A DNA stretch of 64,000 bases from Streptomyces decoyicus (GTDB lineage: Bacteria > Actinomycetota > Actinomycetes > Streptomycetales > Streptomycetaceae), in contig NZ_CP082301.1 of assembly GCF_019880305.1 (NCBI RefSeq), positions 1,798,001 to 1,862,000 on the forward strand, written 5' to 3'. Below, in pieces: positions 1 through 8,360 of the stretch. A program made the position numbers and the translations under genes. Positions within the stretch are counted from its first letter, which is position 1. Each line of letters opens with the position of its first letter. Below the pieces are notes generated by a model. It saw nothing but the letters and a program-made list of their open reading frames with translations, was not told the origin of the DNA and did no database searches.

Positions 1-551
1 GTCGATCGTTGGCGTATGCGCATCCGGGCTGGCGCCCAGCTCGTCGGGCCACGGCTCCAGCCGCATGACCGAGGCCTGCGCGTACAGGAGCTGCGGAGTA
101 CGGGCCCTCGGCGGTGCTCGCTGCAGTTGCTCCGCGCTACGGACTGCGCGGGAGGCGAGCCAGTCGGCGACCTCTACACAGAGGGGCAGTTCGTGGCTCT
201 GGGGCCCGGCTCGTCCTGCGGGAGCGTGAGCCTCCGCGGTTCAGTGCTTCGAGGAACCAGGCCAGGTCTTGGTCGTTGGCGGAGGCCGTGCGGCCGAGCC
301 GGCCCGGCCTGGCTGACGCCCTGGATATCCGACCGAGCCTCATGCGACGTCTCGTTCGACGAGAGGTAGGCGAACACGTCGCACGCCATCCAGATGACCC
401 ACTCGGGATGGATTTCGGTGACCTTGCCCCCATTGAACAGAGGGCCTGGTGAACTCCGGCGTGACCGGCGCCAGTTGGCCAGCGCACCTTCGGTGCGGAA
501 ATCAGCCAGCTTGATGGCGGGAGTTCGGGACGTCGGCACCTCAGCGCACAT
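1..551 (-). pseudogene. Frame-broken gene fragment running off the left edge
   Basis: Reading the minus strand, protein-like sequence continues across three frames. One frame gives IHPEWVIWMACDVFAYL near 370-420, a second gives NDQDLAWFLEALNRGG near 235-285, and a third is open from about 225 to base 1 and includes VADWLASRAVRSAEQ and YAQASVMRLEPWPDELG. No single frame joins them, and the third has a stop just upstream of its useful part. This is best read as one gene broken by at least two frameshifts, with its 3' end outside the window. I do not recognise the family. The 5' limit is approximate: 551 is the first start in the upstream frame. Sequencing error is an alternative, but two shifts within 250 bases favour decay. 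Confidence 0.45.
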
Positions 552-677
552 GACTGAGCTGCGGTCTTAGCCCCCATGGCATGACAGTTGGAGGCGGCGT
601 CAAGGCCGCGCGCTGCCGCCGCACCGGACACCCTGTGACGATCGATTGATCAGTATTGGCCATTTTTGGAATCACTT

Positions 678-707
678 TTGACGGAATGAAATGTTCCAGG
701 GGAACAT
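678..707 (+). promoter_or_regulatory. Possible promoter with an ATGTTCC-AGG-GGAACAT inverted repeat
   Basis: A perfect 7-base inverted repeat (691-697 and 701-707, three-base centre) lies in AT-rich DNA about 80 bases before the NucA/NucB-like gene. A TTGACG sequence near 678 could be a -35 box, which would place the repeat in the promoter spacer, a usual place for an operator. The binding protein is unknown. The intergenic DNA from 552 to 784 shows no gene. Confidence 0.35.
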
Positions 708-784
708 GACGTGTCAATCCGCATATACCTCTATTACTGCCTTGATGGCGCATGGGGCGATATGCGCCGAATGGAAGGAAGTAC

Positions 785-2119
785 GTGCACACCAGCAGAC
801 GCATAGCCCTGGCAGCAGCCGGAGCAGGGCTGTCCTTAGCCGCTGCGCTTCTGGCGCCGGCCTCGGCACCCGCGGCACCAGCCCCCTCAGGCTCAGGCCC
901 GCTGCAGACGGTGGGGCCGGCCGGGGAGGCCCCGACACCCAAGTCGGCCGGCGCGGTCACGCTGGCCGATCAGCCGAGCTGTGACAGCGTCCAGCAGGAA
1001 CTGGACGGCTATGCCGCCCAGGGCATCGACTCGGTTTCCTGCCTTGAGCAACAGCCCGTCGAAGCACCCCAGTCGACGGAGCGAGCGGCGCGGTCCGCTG
1101 TGAAAGCGGCTGTATCCGCACGCGCGGTGGAAGAGCAGCTGAGCGCGGCACCAGGGTGCAAGGTCACGATGGGCCAGTGGTTCTACACCCGCCTGGATGC
1201 CTGCGGTTCGCTCCAGCTGAAGTATGACGTCTTCGACACACGGACGAAGAAGACGATCGGCGGGGCCACCTTCACAGCCAACCAGGAGATCCAGCTGGCT
1301 GCGAGGAGCGGTGTGTGGCACACCGCCGATTCTCTGACGCTCAACACGGCCTGGGGCGCGGCCAAGGGGCTACGAGCTGCGTGGAAGACCGAATGCACCA
1401 ACGGTGCATGCGGGGCCAGTAGTGCATGGAGCGGTTCCCTGCCCATCGCGAAGGGCAAGGTGCTCGACGGCACCACCACGCACACCTGGAAGGCCGGGCA
1501 GAGCACGCAGGGCTTCAACACCAAGACGACGGTGACGATCACCGGAGCGGGCCAGATCCTGCTGTATCCGGCATCCTTTACGCCGCCAGGCAAGATGACG
1601 ATCCGCTGCGACAGCGTGGCGAGCGGTAAGAGCGTCGGCTGCGTCTTCCCGTCCTTCACACCCACCCTGGAACTGCCGCTCAACCACCGCGGGCACGTCA
1701 ATGTCGCCTGGTCGATGCAGAGCCTGACCGATCACTGGGGCTGGGAAGGTAAGGGCAGCCCGCTGACACGAGAGGCAAACGACTCGGTCATCAACGACAA
1801 CCGCGGCAAGGTCTGCGACAGCACCTTCACCAAGGACGCCACGGTCCCCGATGACAGCTGCGACGAGTTCCCCTTCGCCGCAACGAACCAGAGCGGTGCC
1901 CAGCTGGGGCTCACGGGCAAGGACTGCGCCCAGATACGGCCCGACCTGCCGGCCAACGGGCGCTGGACGGTCAGTTACGTGAACAACACCGCCAACCGAC
2001 GCTGCACCATCGGGCACGTCCCCAACGGAGAAAACGGCTCCGTTGGGGGATCACTGTCCATCTTTTATCAGAACAACCGCGTCCTGGATGACGAGAAGTT
2101 CTGGCTCGCCGTCCGCTGA
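785..2119 (+). CDS. Secreted NucA/NucB-type nuclease-domain protein
   Basis: A 444-residue exported protein. A basic N-terminus and an Ala-rich hydrophobic stretch ending at APAAPAP make a clear signal peptide. The last quarter carries CDEFPFAATNQSG and later NRRCTIGHVPNGENGSVGG, which matches the NucA/NucB DNA-entry nuclease family (family motif CDEYPFA followed by N- and G-rich segments). The middle part resembles no enzyme I know and contains paired cysteines (for example CTNGACG), so disulphides are likely outside the cell. GTG 785 was chosen because GGAAGGA lies 5 bases upstream; an in-frame ATG at 752 lacks a ribosome site and would spoil the signal peptide. It is monocistronic, with a hairpin terminator after the stop. 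Whether it is an active nuclease or binds nucleic acid is inference. Confidence 0.75.
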   Translation: MHTSRRIALAAAGAGLSLAAALLAPASAPAAPAPSGSGPLQTVGPAGEAPTPKSAGAVTLADQPSCDSVQQELDGYAAQGIDSVSCLEQQPVEAPQSTERAARSAVKAAVSARAVEEQLSAAPGCKVTMGQWFYTRLDACGSLQLKYDVFDTRTKKTIGGATFTANQEIQLAARSGVWHTADSLTLNTAWGAAKGLRAAWKTECTNGACGASSAWSGSLPIAKGKVLDGTTTHTWKAGQSTQGFNTKTTVTITGAGQILLYPASFTPPGKMTIRCDSVASGKSVGCVFPSFTPTLELPLNHRGHVNVAWSMQSLTDHWGWEGKGSPLTREANDSVINDNRGKVCDSTFTKDATVPDDSCDEFPFAATNQSGAQLGLTGKDCAQIRPDLPANGRWTVSYVNNTANRRCTIGHVPNGENGSVGGSLSIFYQNNRVLDDEKFWLAVR

Positions 2120-2129
2120 TCGGCACGAT

Positions 2130-2160
2130 GCCGTCGGCCCCTTTTTCCGGGGCCGACGGC
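2130..2160 (+). terminator. Strong hairpin terminator
   Basis: A perfect 12-base inverted repeat (2130-2141 with 2149-2160) has a TTTTTCC loop and starts 10 bases after the stop of the NucA/NucB-like gene. It also lies just beyond the 3' end of the convergent gene at 2182, so it probably serves both strands. Confidence 0.8.
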
Positions 2161-2181
2161 CGCTTGCGCGCTGATGCTCCG

Positions 2182-2913
2182 TCAGCCAGCAGCGCCGGCG
2201 CCCGGTACGGTCTTGGCTGAACCGGCAGCCCGAGGCGCCGACGGCACTCCGACCGCCCCACCTGTCGCCGTGCCGAACGGGTTATCAGCCAAAGGCGCAG
2301 GACCTGTGGCCGGATGGGGGCCCTCCGGACCGAGTCCTTGAGCCGGCAGTTTGGCCGATACGGCTGAGACGGTCTGCTCAAGCGACAAGGCAGCACCGGT
2401 CACCTCGTACAGCAGGGCCAGCCCACGATGACCAGCGGGGACGGCATCATCGTCGAAACCGACGAGCTCCATCTGCTGCACAAGCCGGTCGAAGGCCGGC
2501 CCGGCGCCCTCCGGTCTGATCTGCGGCACGGTGACCTCGAACCGGGTGACCAGAGCCCCGTTCTGCCAGTAGGCGATGCTCACCATGCCGTCTGCCTTCG
2601 CACAGCAGATCGCCTCCGTACCGGTGGACGCGCGTCGGAGCCGTTCAGGAATACTGCCCCAGAGGCTGGCCGGTTCCAGTGCGAACGCCCACCCGCCGGC
2701 CTCTCCAGCGCGTGCAGCCCCCCAAGCCCAGTAGTCCTCCATCCCTGCCCACACGAACTCATCGGCCTCCACCTCGTCGGCAGGGAAGAACATCTCCTCG
2801 TCCTTGGCTCCCAAGCACTTCAGGAGGTCTCGCCCGGTCAGGTCGCGGGCCAGCGTTAAACAGTGAGCGGGGTAACCGTCAGCGATCCAGGCCAGCGGGT
2901 TCACGCCTGTCAT
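2182..2913 (-). CDS. DUF6461-like protein
   Basis: A 243-residue soluble protein with no signal peptide or membrane segment. It opens with NPLAWIADGYPAHCLTLARDL and has an acidic Trp-rich segment (DEFVWAGMEDYWAWG), then SIAYWQNGALVTRFE. This layout resembles the Streptomyces DUF6461 family, whose function is unknown. The last 60 residues are low-complexity Pro/Gly/Ala and probably unfolded. The ATG has a good ribosome site (GAGGAG) 5 bases upstream. It stands alone and converges on the upstream NucA/NucB-like gene. Confidence 0.65.
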   Translation of the reverse strand: MTGVNPLAWIADGYPAHCLTLARDLTGRDLLKCLGAKDEEMFFPADEVEADEFVWAGMEDYWAWGAARAGEAGGWAFALEPASLWGSIPERLRRASTGTEAICCAKADGMVSIAYWQNGALVTRFEVTVPQIRPEGAGPAFDRLVQQMELVGFDDDAVPAGHRGLALLYEVTGAALSLEQTVSAVSAKLPAQGLGPEGPHPATGPAPLADNPFGTATGGAVGVPSAPRAAGSAKTVPGAGAAG

Positions 2914-3337
2914 GCATCTCCTCGAATTTGCGCCGGTGAGTAACGAAGTCTGGACGCGACCGCTGCCAGGACAGACCGGTGGCCCCTAGCAGAGACAACG
3001 CTGCACAAACTCTCAGAGATCCCGCTTCAAGCGCCCTGTGGGACCAGAGTGAGAACGGCGGAAACGCTGCGGGCTTGTAGGGAGGGGAACCAGAGGTCAC
3101 GGAGCGATCTTGATTCCGGTTCGGTGACAGGCCCGGGAGTATGAGTAGCCGGACTTACGCGCGCGGGCGGCGAGGAAGGTTGGCTTTCGTGACTTCGCTG
3201 CCCTGGTTCCCCTTGCAGGAACCCTGCCTTGCCGCAACCGCCGTGGCCGAGGTTGCGGTCAGACCAGCGTTGCGCCGACGTGGTGCCCCGCGGCGGTGGC
3301 GCCCCCGCCGGGAGCATGCCCCGGTGGTTGTGTCGCT
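2914..3337. other. Intergenic region, no gene seen
   Basis: About 420 bases between the DUF6461-like gene, whose promoter should lie here, and the end of the NUDIX gene. Frames in this stretch have poor codon bias and no ribosome sites. The last gene of the long minus-strand operon ends here; I see no strong terminator hairpin. Confidence 0.5.
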
Positions 3338-3931
3338 TCAGGATCGGTCACGTCGCCCCGTCTCGCAGCGCAGACGCGCATCAGCGAGCTTGGCGGCGAT
3401 GGTCGGTGCAGTGACGTTGGCGACGGGCAGCCACCGGTAGTCCGTGACTTCCTCCGCTTGGAGGTGGATCTTCCGCTCGCCGAGGAGCCGGAAAGCGAAC
3501 CGGAAGTCGTAGTGCTGGTGCGCCGGTTCGCCTTTATCGGGGTTGGCCGCGATGTCGTGTACGTCGATGTCGAGCGGGATGCCTTCGTAGCCCGCCAGTG
3601 GCACCACGGTGCTGTGCGGGATGCCGGCCTCCTCCTGGAGTTCGCGCAGGGCGGCACTGGGAAGAGCGGCGTCGTCAGGCTCGATGTGGCCACCCGGCAC
3701 GAGGTCCTTCCCCAGGATCTTGTGGTGGATGTGCAGCACCTGGTCGTACCGGTCAATCACGATGGCGCCGCAGGTGATGTGGCCGTGGTAGGTCTTGCGG
3801 CTGGTCGGGTCCTCGGGATGCGAAAGGGCGTCCAGGAGAGGCGCGAGCCCTTTCCGCTCCTCGGGGTGGCGCCTGAGGTATGCCTCGGTGGTGTGGTGGA
3901 TGTAGCTGCGGGACGGGGGGATATGGATCAC
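3338..3931 (-). CDS. NUDIX hydrolase, last gene of the nucleoside-like operon
   Basis: A 197-residue NUDIX protein. The NUDIX box is visible as GGHIEPDDAALP followed by AALRELQEEAGI: the REUxEExGU half is intact, and the first half has the one-residue-longer form with D in place of the first Glu. About 55 residues of helical N-terminal extension precede the domain. GTG 3931 overlaps the stop of the upstream gene (GTGA), so translation is coupled. NUDIX enzymes cleave nucleoside diphosphates linked to another group. In this operon a nucleotide or NDP-sugar intermediate, or a toxic side product, is a natural substrate, but that is inference. Confidence 0.85.
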   Translation of the reverse strand: MIHIPPSRSYIHHTTEAYLRRHPEERKGLAPLLDALSHPEDPTSRKTYHGHITCGAIVIDRYDQVLHIHHKILGKDLVPGGHIEPDDAALPSAALRELQEEAGIPHSTVVPLAGYEGIPLDIDVHDIAANPDKGEPAHQHYDFRFAFRLLGERKIHLQAEEVTDYRWLPVANVTAPTIAAKLADARLRCETGRRDRS

Positions 3932-5049
3932 CTGGCGAAGTGGTCGAGCCAGGCGCTGGCGATGGCCTGGCGGTCGTCTGCGGACATTTCGTGGAGGCTC
4001 GGGTCGTGCGCGCCCCGGCTGAGGGCGGACGTGGCGGCGAGTATCTCGGCTTGGACGAGGTGGATGTAGGTGCCGACGGCCGCGCCATGCAGGAAGTTGA
4101 CGGCGTTGCCGTTGGCAAGCACGTAGAAGTAGTGGCCGGTCACGTCGTAGCGAGTCAGCTGGTCCCCAGTCGGGGTGCGTCGGTAGAGGTCGTCGAGCGC
4201 GTCGAGTTCGAGTTCGTCCTCGGAGGAAGTGACCGAGGCGACGTACGCGCCGTTCTGCAGGGCGGCAAAATCGCTCTGACGCAGGGCCAGGTTGCCGGTG
4301 GCGCACAGTACGAGGCCGGCCTCGCGGATCGCTTCCGTACAGGTGGCGGTGGTGCGGAAGCCCTGGGCGTGGGCTTGCACCTGCTTGACGGGATCGTTGT
4401 CGTAGACGACGACGCGCAGGTCGTGGGCTCGCAGGGTCTGGGCGATGCTGCGGCCGACCTTTCCGAATCCGATGACGCAGGCATCGCGGCTGGTGAGGAT
4501 GTCGCCTCGGGTGCGGACCAGGGCGTCCGTGGAGAAGACGATGGATCGCCCGACGAGGTGGTCCTCGCAGTCCTTCAGCGGAGAGCGCGCCACCGAGAAC
4601 ACGGGGCAAGGCAGTTGGCCGAGCGCCTCGTACCGCTGGTGGCCGTTTTCGGTGTCCTCGAAGATTCCCAGGATGCGGCCGGAGAATTTGTCGACCAGGG
4701 TGTGGAGGCTGGGGGCGTAGTAGCCGCCGATGTCGAGGAGGATGACGTCGCGACCGGGCGCGGTGTCTTCGAGGTACTCCAGGGCGCTGGTCGGATCGGC
4801 AAACAGTTCACGGGTGAGGGCATGGACGGCGTGTGTGCGGCGGACCTCTGCCAGGGCCTCCGCGGTCACGGACTTCGGCTTGGGGAGAACGGCGGCGACG
4901 GTGGTCGTGCGAGCCATCGCGCGTAGGAACGCCGGGCGTTCGGGGAGCAGGTGCGTAATGATCAGTGAGGTGGTCTGACCAGCGGCGGGGAAGCGTTCGG
5001 TAATTCGTCGGAAGAAGGCGTCCAGCCGGGCCCTTTCTGGGCTCTCCAC
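3928..5049 (-). CDS. Adenosylhomocysteinase-like NAD-binding protein, shortened
   Basis: A 373-residue homologue of S-adenosylhomocysteine hydrolase. The NAD-binding core is clear around residues 190-290: VIGFGKVGRSIAQTLRAH, then VVVYDNDPVKQVQA, then ATGNLALRQSDFAALQNGAY, the order seen in true SAHH. The C-terminus (ANGNAVNFLHGAAVGTYIHL) echoes the SAHH tail. It is clearly shorter than the usual 430-490 residues, and the N-terminal substrate-binding half is divergent, so hydrolysis of adenosylhomocysteine should not be assumed. SAHH works by transient NAD oxidation of the ribose 3'-OH; a homologue beside nucleoside-type genes could apply that chemistry to another nucleoside. GTG 5049 follows GAGGAG. 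It overlaps the NUDIX gene by 4 bases. Confidence 0.75.
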   Translation of the reverse strand: MESPERARLDAFFRRITERFPAAGQTTSLIITHLLPERPAFLRAMARTTTVAAVLPKPKSVTAEALAEVRRTHAVHALTRELFADPTSALEYLEDTAPGRDVILLDIGGYYAPSLHTLVDKFSGRILGIFEDTENGHQRYEALGQLPCPVFSVARSPLKDCEDHLVGRSIVFSTDALVRTRGDILTSRDACVIGFGKVGRSIAQTLRAHDLRVVVYDNDPVKQVQAHAQGFRTTATCTEAIREAGLVLCATGNLALRQSDFAALQNGAYVASVTSSEDELELDALDDLYRRTPTGDQLTRYDVTGHYFYVLANGNAVNFLHGAAVGTYIHLVQAEILAATSALSRGAHDPSLHEMSADDRQAIASAWLDHFAR

Positions 5050-5076
5050 AGCAACTCCTCTCTGGTCGCCATGTGG

Positions 5077-6072
5077 TTAGGCGGCCTTTCGATACGCGGG
5101 CTGGGTCAGGGCTTGCATCTGTGCGCGCATGCCGGTGGGCAGGTCGACCGTCGGCTGCCAGCCGAGCACGGCCTGGGCACGGCGAGGGTCAGCGCGGGTG
5201 GTCAGTACGTCTCCGTTGCGGGCGTTGTCGGCGTGGATCTGGATTTCTCGGCCGGCAAGGCGGTTGGCGATGTTGATTACGTCGAGCAAGGAGGCGTTGG
5301 CTCCGCCGCCGACGTTGACGATGCCGGTGTCGATCGGGGCACCGGCGGCCGCGATGGTGGCCGCGACGGCGTCGTCGATGTACGTGAAGTCGCGGCGCTG
5401 GTGGCCGTCTCCGTACAGCCGCAGTGGCTGCCCGCTCATGGCGGCGCGGAGGGCGCGGTGGGTGAACATGTCGGGGCGCTGGCGGGGGCCGTAGACCGTG
5501 AAGTACCGCAGGGCGATGACGCTGGTGGGGCAGTCGGTTCGGGAGGCGTGGGCGAGGCAGAGCTGTTCCTCGGCGAGCTTGGTGACGGCGTACGGGGAGG
5601 CCGGGCGGGGGTGATCACCTTCGACGCTGGGGCCGCCGTTGGTGGGGCCGTAGACGCTGGAGGAGGAGGCTACGACGAGCCGGGGGACGTGCATGCGGGT
5701 GGCGGCGTCCATGAGCCGCTGAGTGGCGAGGATGTTGGAGTTGACGTACTCGCTGAACTGCGGTCCCCACGAGGGTCGTACGCCGGGAATGCCGGCCAGG
5801 TGGAAGATAACGTCTGCGTCGATGAGGAGCGGATCGATCGCGCAGGTGAGGAGGTCCGCAGTGATGTGCATGTAGCCAGGGAGACCGTGCAGCGCGGCCA
5901 TGTTGGCGGCGGCCGTTTGATCTCTTGCGGGGTCGCGGCGATCGACGCCGATGACGGTGGTTCCTGTCTGGAGCAGGGCGTGGGCGAGGTGGGATCCGAT
6001 GAAGCCGGACGCGCCGGTCACCAGCGCGCGCCGAGGGCTCGATGTGGTCGCGGCAGAGGGGCTGTCTGACAC
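5077..6072 (-). CDS. NAD-dependent epimerase/dehydratase (extended SDR)
   Basis: A 331-residue extended short-chain dehydrogenase. It has the Rossmann motif GASGFIGS near residue 20, VDRRD after the second strand, the catalytic region SSSSVYG followed by SPYAVTK (YxxxK), and RYFTVYGPRQRPD, as in UDP-glucose or UDP-glucuronate 4-epimerases. Full length for the family. The likely role is to epimerise or dehydrate an NDP-sugar used by the two GT-like proteins of the operon. GTG 6072 has GGAG 8-9 bases upstream. It lies 27 bases before the SAHH-like gene and 37 bases after the phosphotransferase, in the same transcription unit. Confidence 0.85.
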   Translation of the reverse strand: MSDSPSAATTSSPRRALVTGASGFIGSHLAHALLQTGTTVIGVDRRDPARDQTAAANMAALHGLPGYMHITADLLTCAIDPLLIDADVIFHLAGIPGVRPSWGPQFSEYVNSNILATQRLMDAATRMHVPRLVVASSSSVYGPTNGGPSVEGDHPRPASPYAVTKLAEEQLCLAHASRTDCPTSVIALRYFTVYGPRQRPDMFTHRALRAAMSGQPLRLYGDGHQRRDFTYIDDAVAATIAAAGAPIDTGIVNVGGGANASLLDVINIANRLAGREIQIHADNARNGDVLTTRADPRRAQAVLGWQPTVDLPTGMRAQMQALTQPAYRKAA

Positions 6073-6109
6073 GGAACTCTCCAGAGGTGGGTTGGCGGGT
6101 GGGTGGTGG

Positions 6110-6946
6110 TCAGCTCAGTTGGGACAGGACGGTGCGGCCGTGGGCGCTCAGGAGGACGTCGTCCTGTTCGTGGCCGCGGACGAGCGCGGTGACGGCTTCG
6201 ATGGCGCCGAAGCGCTCCAGGAGCCGTTGTTCGGTGTCCGTGGGGCGACTGCCGTATCCGGTGAAGAAGGCCTCGCGCAGTTGAGGGGCCGCCTGCCAGT
6301 GGCGGAATTCGAGGCGGGCGAAGTCCCTGAGGCGGGCGTCGCGTCGCATGTGCTCGAAGTCGAAGGTCCAGAACCCGTCTCCGACGCGCCAGTTCCTGGG
6401 TTGGTAGTCGAGGTGGCAGATGGCGCTGTCCATGCAGGTGCCGGCCAGCTCGTCCGCGGTCTGCAGGAGGAGGTGCCGCTCGCTTCCTGATAGGAGCTCC
6501 GCAAGATCGGCCCTGGCAACCCAGCTTCGGAGACGGCCTGCCAGCTCGTCTCCCATGTCTTCGGTGCTACGACGGTTCGTTGCGTGATGGAGAGTGCGAA
6601 GTGCAGCTCCGGCGTGGTGGTGCGCTCGTTCCTCCTCGGCCGAACCGGGTGGCAGTGCGTCGCCGCTCCGACCGGAGACCGCGGTCAGCAGGAGGGTGTG
6701 CGTCGAGTCCTGGCGGCCGACCAACTCAGGGGCCTGGTTGCGGAGATGGCGTCTCCACCGCAGGTAGGCGTGCGTCTCTTGGCCGTATCGCGCCTGGCTT
6801 CTGTGCTGCTTTGCGAAGTAGGTGTTGCCCCGGGTGTCGATGAGCTGCAGGAGGTGGGGCGGGAGCGTCCGGTCGGCGACGACGCTGACAGCTCCGATCG
6901 TCTGACACGCGAGTTGGATGCGCGGATCGCTGTGAGCCTCGCTCAT
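6110..6946 (-). CDS. Aminoglycoside-phosphotransferase-fold kinase
   Basis: A 278-residue APH/choline-kinase-type protein. The catalytic loop HLDYQPRNW (HxDxxxxN) and the metal-binding FDFEHM (DFx) are both intact, about 20 residues apart, in the second half. The N-lobe has FAKQHRSQARYGQETHAY, with a probable nucleotide-binding Lys. ATG 6946 overlaps the stop of the histidine phosphatase gene (ATGA). APH-fold enzymes transfer phosphate to a hydroxyl of a small molecule. In a biosynthetic operon this can be a pathway step or self-protection; nothing in the sequence decides which. Confidence 0.8.
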   Translation of the reverse strand: MSEAHSDPRIQLACQTIGAVSVVADRTLPPHLLQLIDTRGNTYFAKQHRSQARYGQETHAYLRWRRHLRNQAPELVGRQDSTHTLLLTAVSGRSGDALPPGSAEEERAHHHAGAALRTLHHATNRRSTEDMGDELAGRLRSWVARADLAELLSGSERHLLLQTADELAGTCMDSAICHLDYQPRNWRVGDGFWTFDFEHMRRDARLRDFARLEFRHWQAAPQLREAFFTGYGSRPTDTEQRLLERFGAIEAVTALVRGHEQDDVLLSAHGRTVLSQLS

Positions 6947-7599
6947 GGCGTCGCTCCGGCCGCCAATGCGGCGAGATGGGCGGTGTCGTTGTGCCGGTCG
7001 AGCATCCAGCGGCGCTGGCCGAGCCGGTTGTGGTGGTGCTGCCAGCGGGTGACGGAGGCGTGGGAGACGGTGAAGCCGGCTTCCGTCATCGGCCCGAGTC
7101 CCAGCAGGAGGGCGTGTGCGGCGAGGACCGTTTCGCCGTGGGCGGCGAACAGGAGTCGGCCCCCCTCGTGGCGGGTGATGAGGTCGTGGAGGAACGCCTC
7201 GGCTCGCTGGAGGTAGCCGTTCCAGGTGTCGGATCCTGTGGCCCACGGTTGGTCTGGGTGAGCGTGCGGTCCGCCGTTGGCTGCGGTCTTCACGTAGTGC
7301 CAGGGCTTGCCGTCGGCCTCACCGTGAACCGGTCCATCGAGGCCGGGTTCAACAAGTGGCTCCAGGCCGAGAGCGTGTCCCAGGATGTGTGCGCTCTGTT
7401 GGAGGCGCAGGCGGGGGCCGGCGTAGAGCGCGGTGAAGGGCTGGCCTCGGTGCTCGGCGGCCAGCTGGGCTGCCGCCCGCTGGACCTGGAGGTACCCGAG
7501 GTGGGTGAGCCCGGTGCAGGTTGCGGGTCCGCCGACGCGGCCGTCGACGTTGCACCGGGCCTCGCCGTGGCGGACGAAGACGAGTTCTGTGGTGATCAT
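6943..7599 (-). CDS. Histidine phosphatase family protein
   Basis: A 218-residue phosphoglycerate-mutase-like phosphatase. The N-terminal signature VFVRHGEARCN holds the phospho-accepting His of the RHG motif, the second conserved His lies in FAAHGETVLA near residue 155, and an Arg-rich segment (GPRLRLQQSAHI) supplies a phosphate-binding Arg. Length is normal for the branch. It sits between two kinase-fold genes, with 4-base overlaps at both ends (ATGA). A phosphatase next to phosphotransferases suggests an intermediate that is phosphorylated and later freed, as in pathways with phosphorylated protected precursors; this is inference from context. Confidence 0.85.
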   Translation of the reverse strand: MITTELVFVRHGEARCNVDGRVGGPATCTGLTHLGYLQVQRAAAQLAAEHRGQPFTALYAGPRLRLQQSAHILGHALGLEPLVEPGLDGPVHGEADGKPWHYVKTAANGGPHAHPDQPWATGSDTWNGYLQRAEAFLHDLITRHEGGRLLFAAHGETVLAAHALLLGLGPMTEAGFTVSHASVTRWQHHHNRLGQRRWMLDRHNDTAHLAALAAGATP

Positions 7600-8360
7600 G
7601 AGGTGCCTTGGAATTGTGGGCGCTGATGCAGCCAGCCGTAGCGGTAGCCGTGACGCCCGGCATAGGGCGCGGTCAGCACGGCATGCAGTGCGAGGAAATC
7701 GCCGAGGCGCTCTCGGCTTGTCGCCCCCAACTGGGCGTCGTGACGGGCAGCGGCATGGTTGTAGCTGTTCAGGGCCGCTTCGATATCGGGTGGCTCAATC
7801 GGGCCGTGCGTCATGATCAGCGTCGCGATCAACTTGGCCAGGTCGTATCCGAACGGCGCGAGGGTGAGGTCGTCCGTGTCGACGCAGAAGACCGTGCCGT
7901 CCTTGGTGATCAGGAAGTTCCGCGGGTTGCTGTCCTTGTAAAAGGCGGCAGGCCCTTCGGTGGAGCGCTCCAGCAGCGTCAGCATCGCGTGCAATGCGGC
8001 TGTGTCGGGCAGAAAGCCCTGCTCCAGCCGCTTGCTCAGGGCTACTTCCCGACAGGACCGGAAACCCGCGAGAAGGCTGCCGTCCCGAAATTCGTGCGAC
8101 ACGTCCAGCCGTGCTTCGTGCAGGTCGCTCGTCCAGGCAGCACCGTGCGCATCGCCCAGGAGCGCGGCCAGGGACCGCAAGTCCTCCTCCTGCGCATGAC
8201 GACCGTCGATGTGCTCGAAGGTCAGACTGGCCGGCCCGATCACAGTTAGCGCCGGCTGCCGTAGTGGCTTCACGTGGGTGGCGAGCCACCCGTAGTTGTG
8301 GGCGGCAGCAGTCGCCTTCGCCGGGGTCTCGTAGTGCTTGGTGAAGTAGAAGGGGGTCAC
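7596..8360 (-). CDS. Second APH-fold phosphotransferase, altered catalytic His
   Basis: A 254-residue APH-fold protein. The catalytic loop reads FYKDSNPRNFLI: the key Asp and the downstream Asn are kept, but the usual His two places before the Asp is Tyr. The second acidic motif is VDTDDL. GTG 8360 overlaps the methyltransferase stop (GTGA). The earlier in-frame start at 8435 would run deep into the methyltransferase and has no ribosome site. It is distantly related to the other kinase of the operon, so the pair may act on different positions or one may be regulatory. Substrate unknown. Confidence 0.75.
   Translation of the reverse strand: MTPFYFTKHYETPAKATAAAHNYGWLATHVKPLRQPALTVIGPASLTFEHIDGRHAQEEDLRSLAALLGDAHGAAWTSDLHEARLDVSHEFRDGSLLAGFRSCREVALSKRLEQGFLPDTAALHAMLTLLERSTEGPAAFYKDSNPRNFLITKDGTVFCVDTDDLTLAPFGYDLAKLIATLIMTHGPIEPPDIEAALNSYNHAAARHDAQLGATSRERLGDFLALHAVLTAPYAGRHGYRYGWLHQRPQFQGTS

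Noticed and set aside
3141..3440. Small plus-strand ORF between the DUF6461-like and NUDIX genes
   Set aside because: No ribosome site, poor codon bias, and its second half is antisense to the NUDIX gene.
3296..6490. Long plus-strand open frames opposite the NUDIX, SAHH-like and epimerase genes
   Set aside because: The products are Gly/Val/Arg-rich shadows; every recognisable motif is on the minus strand.
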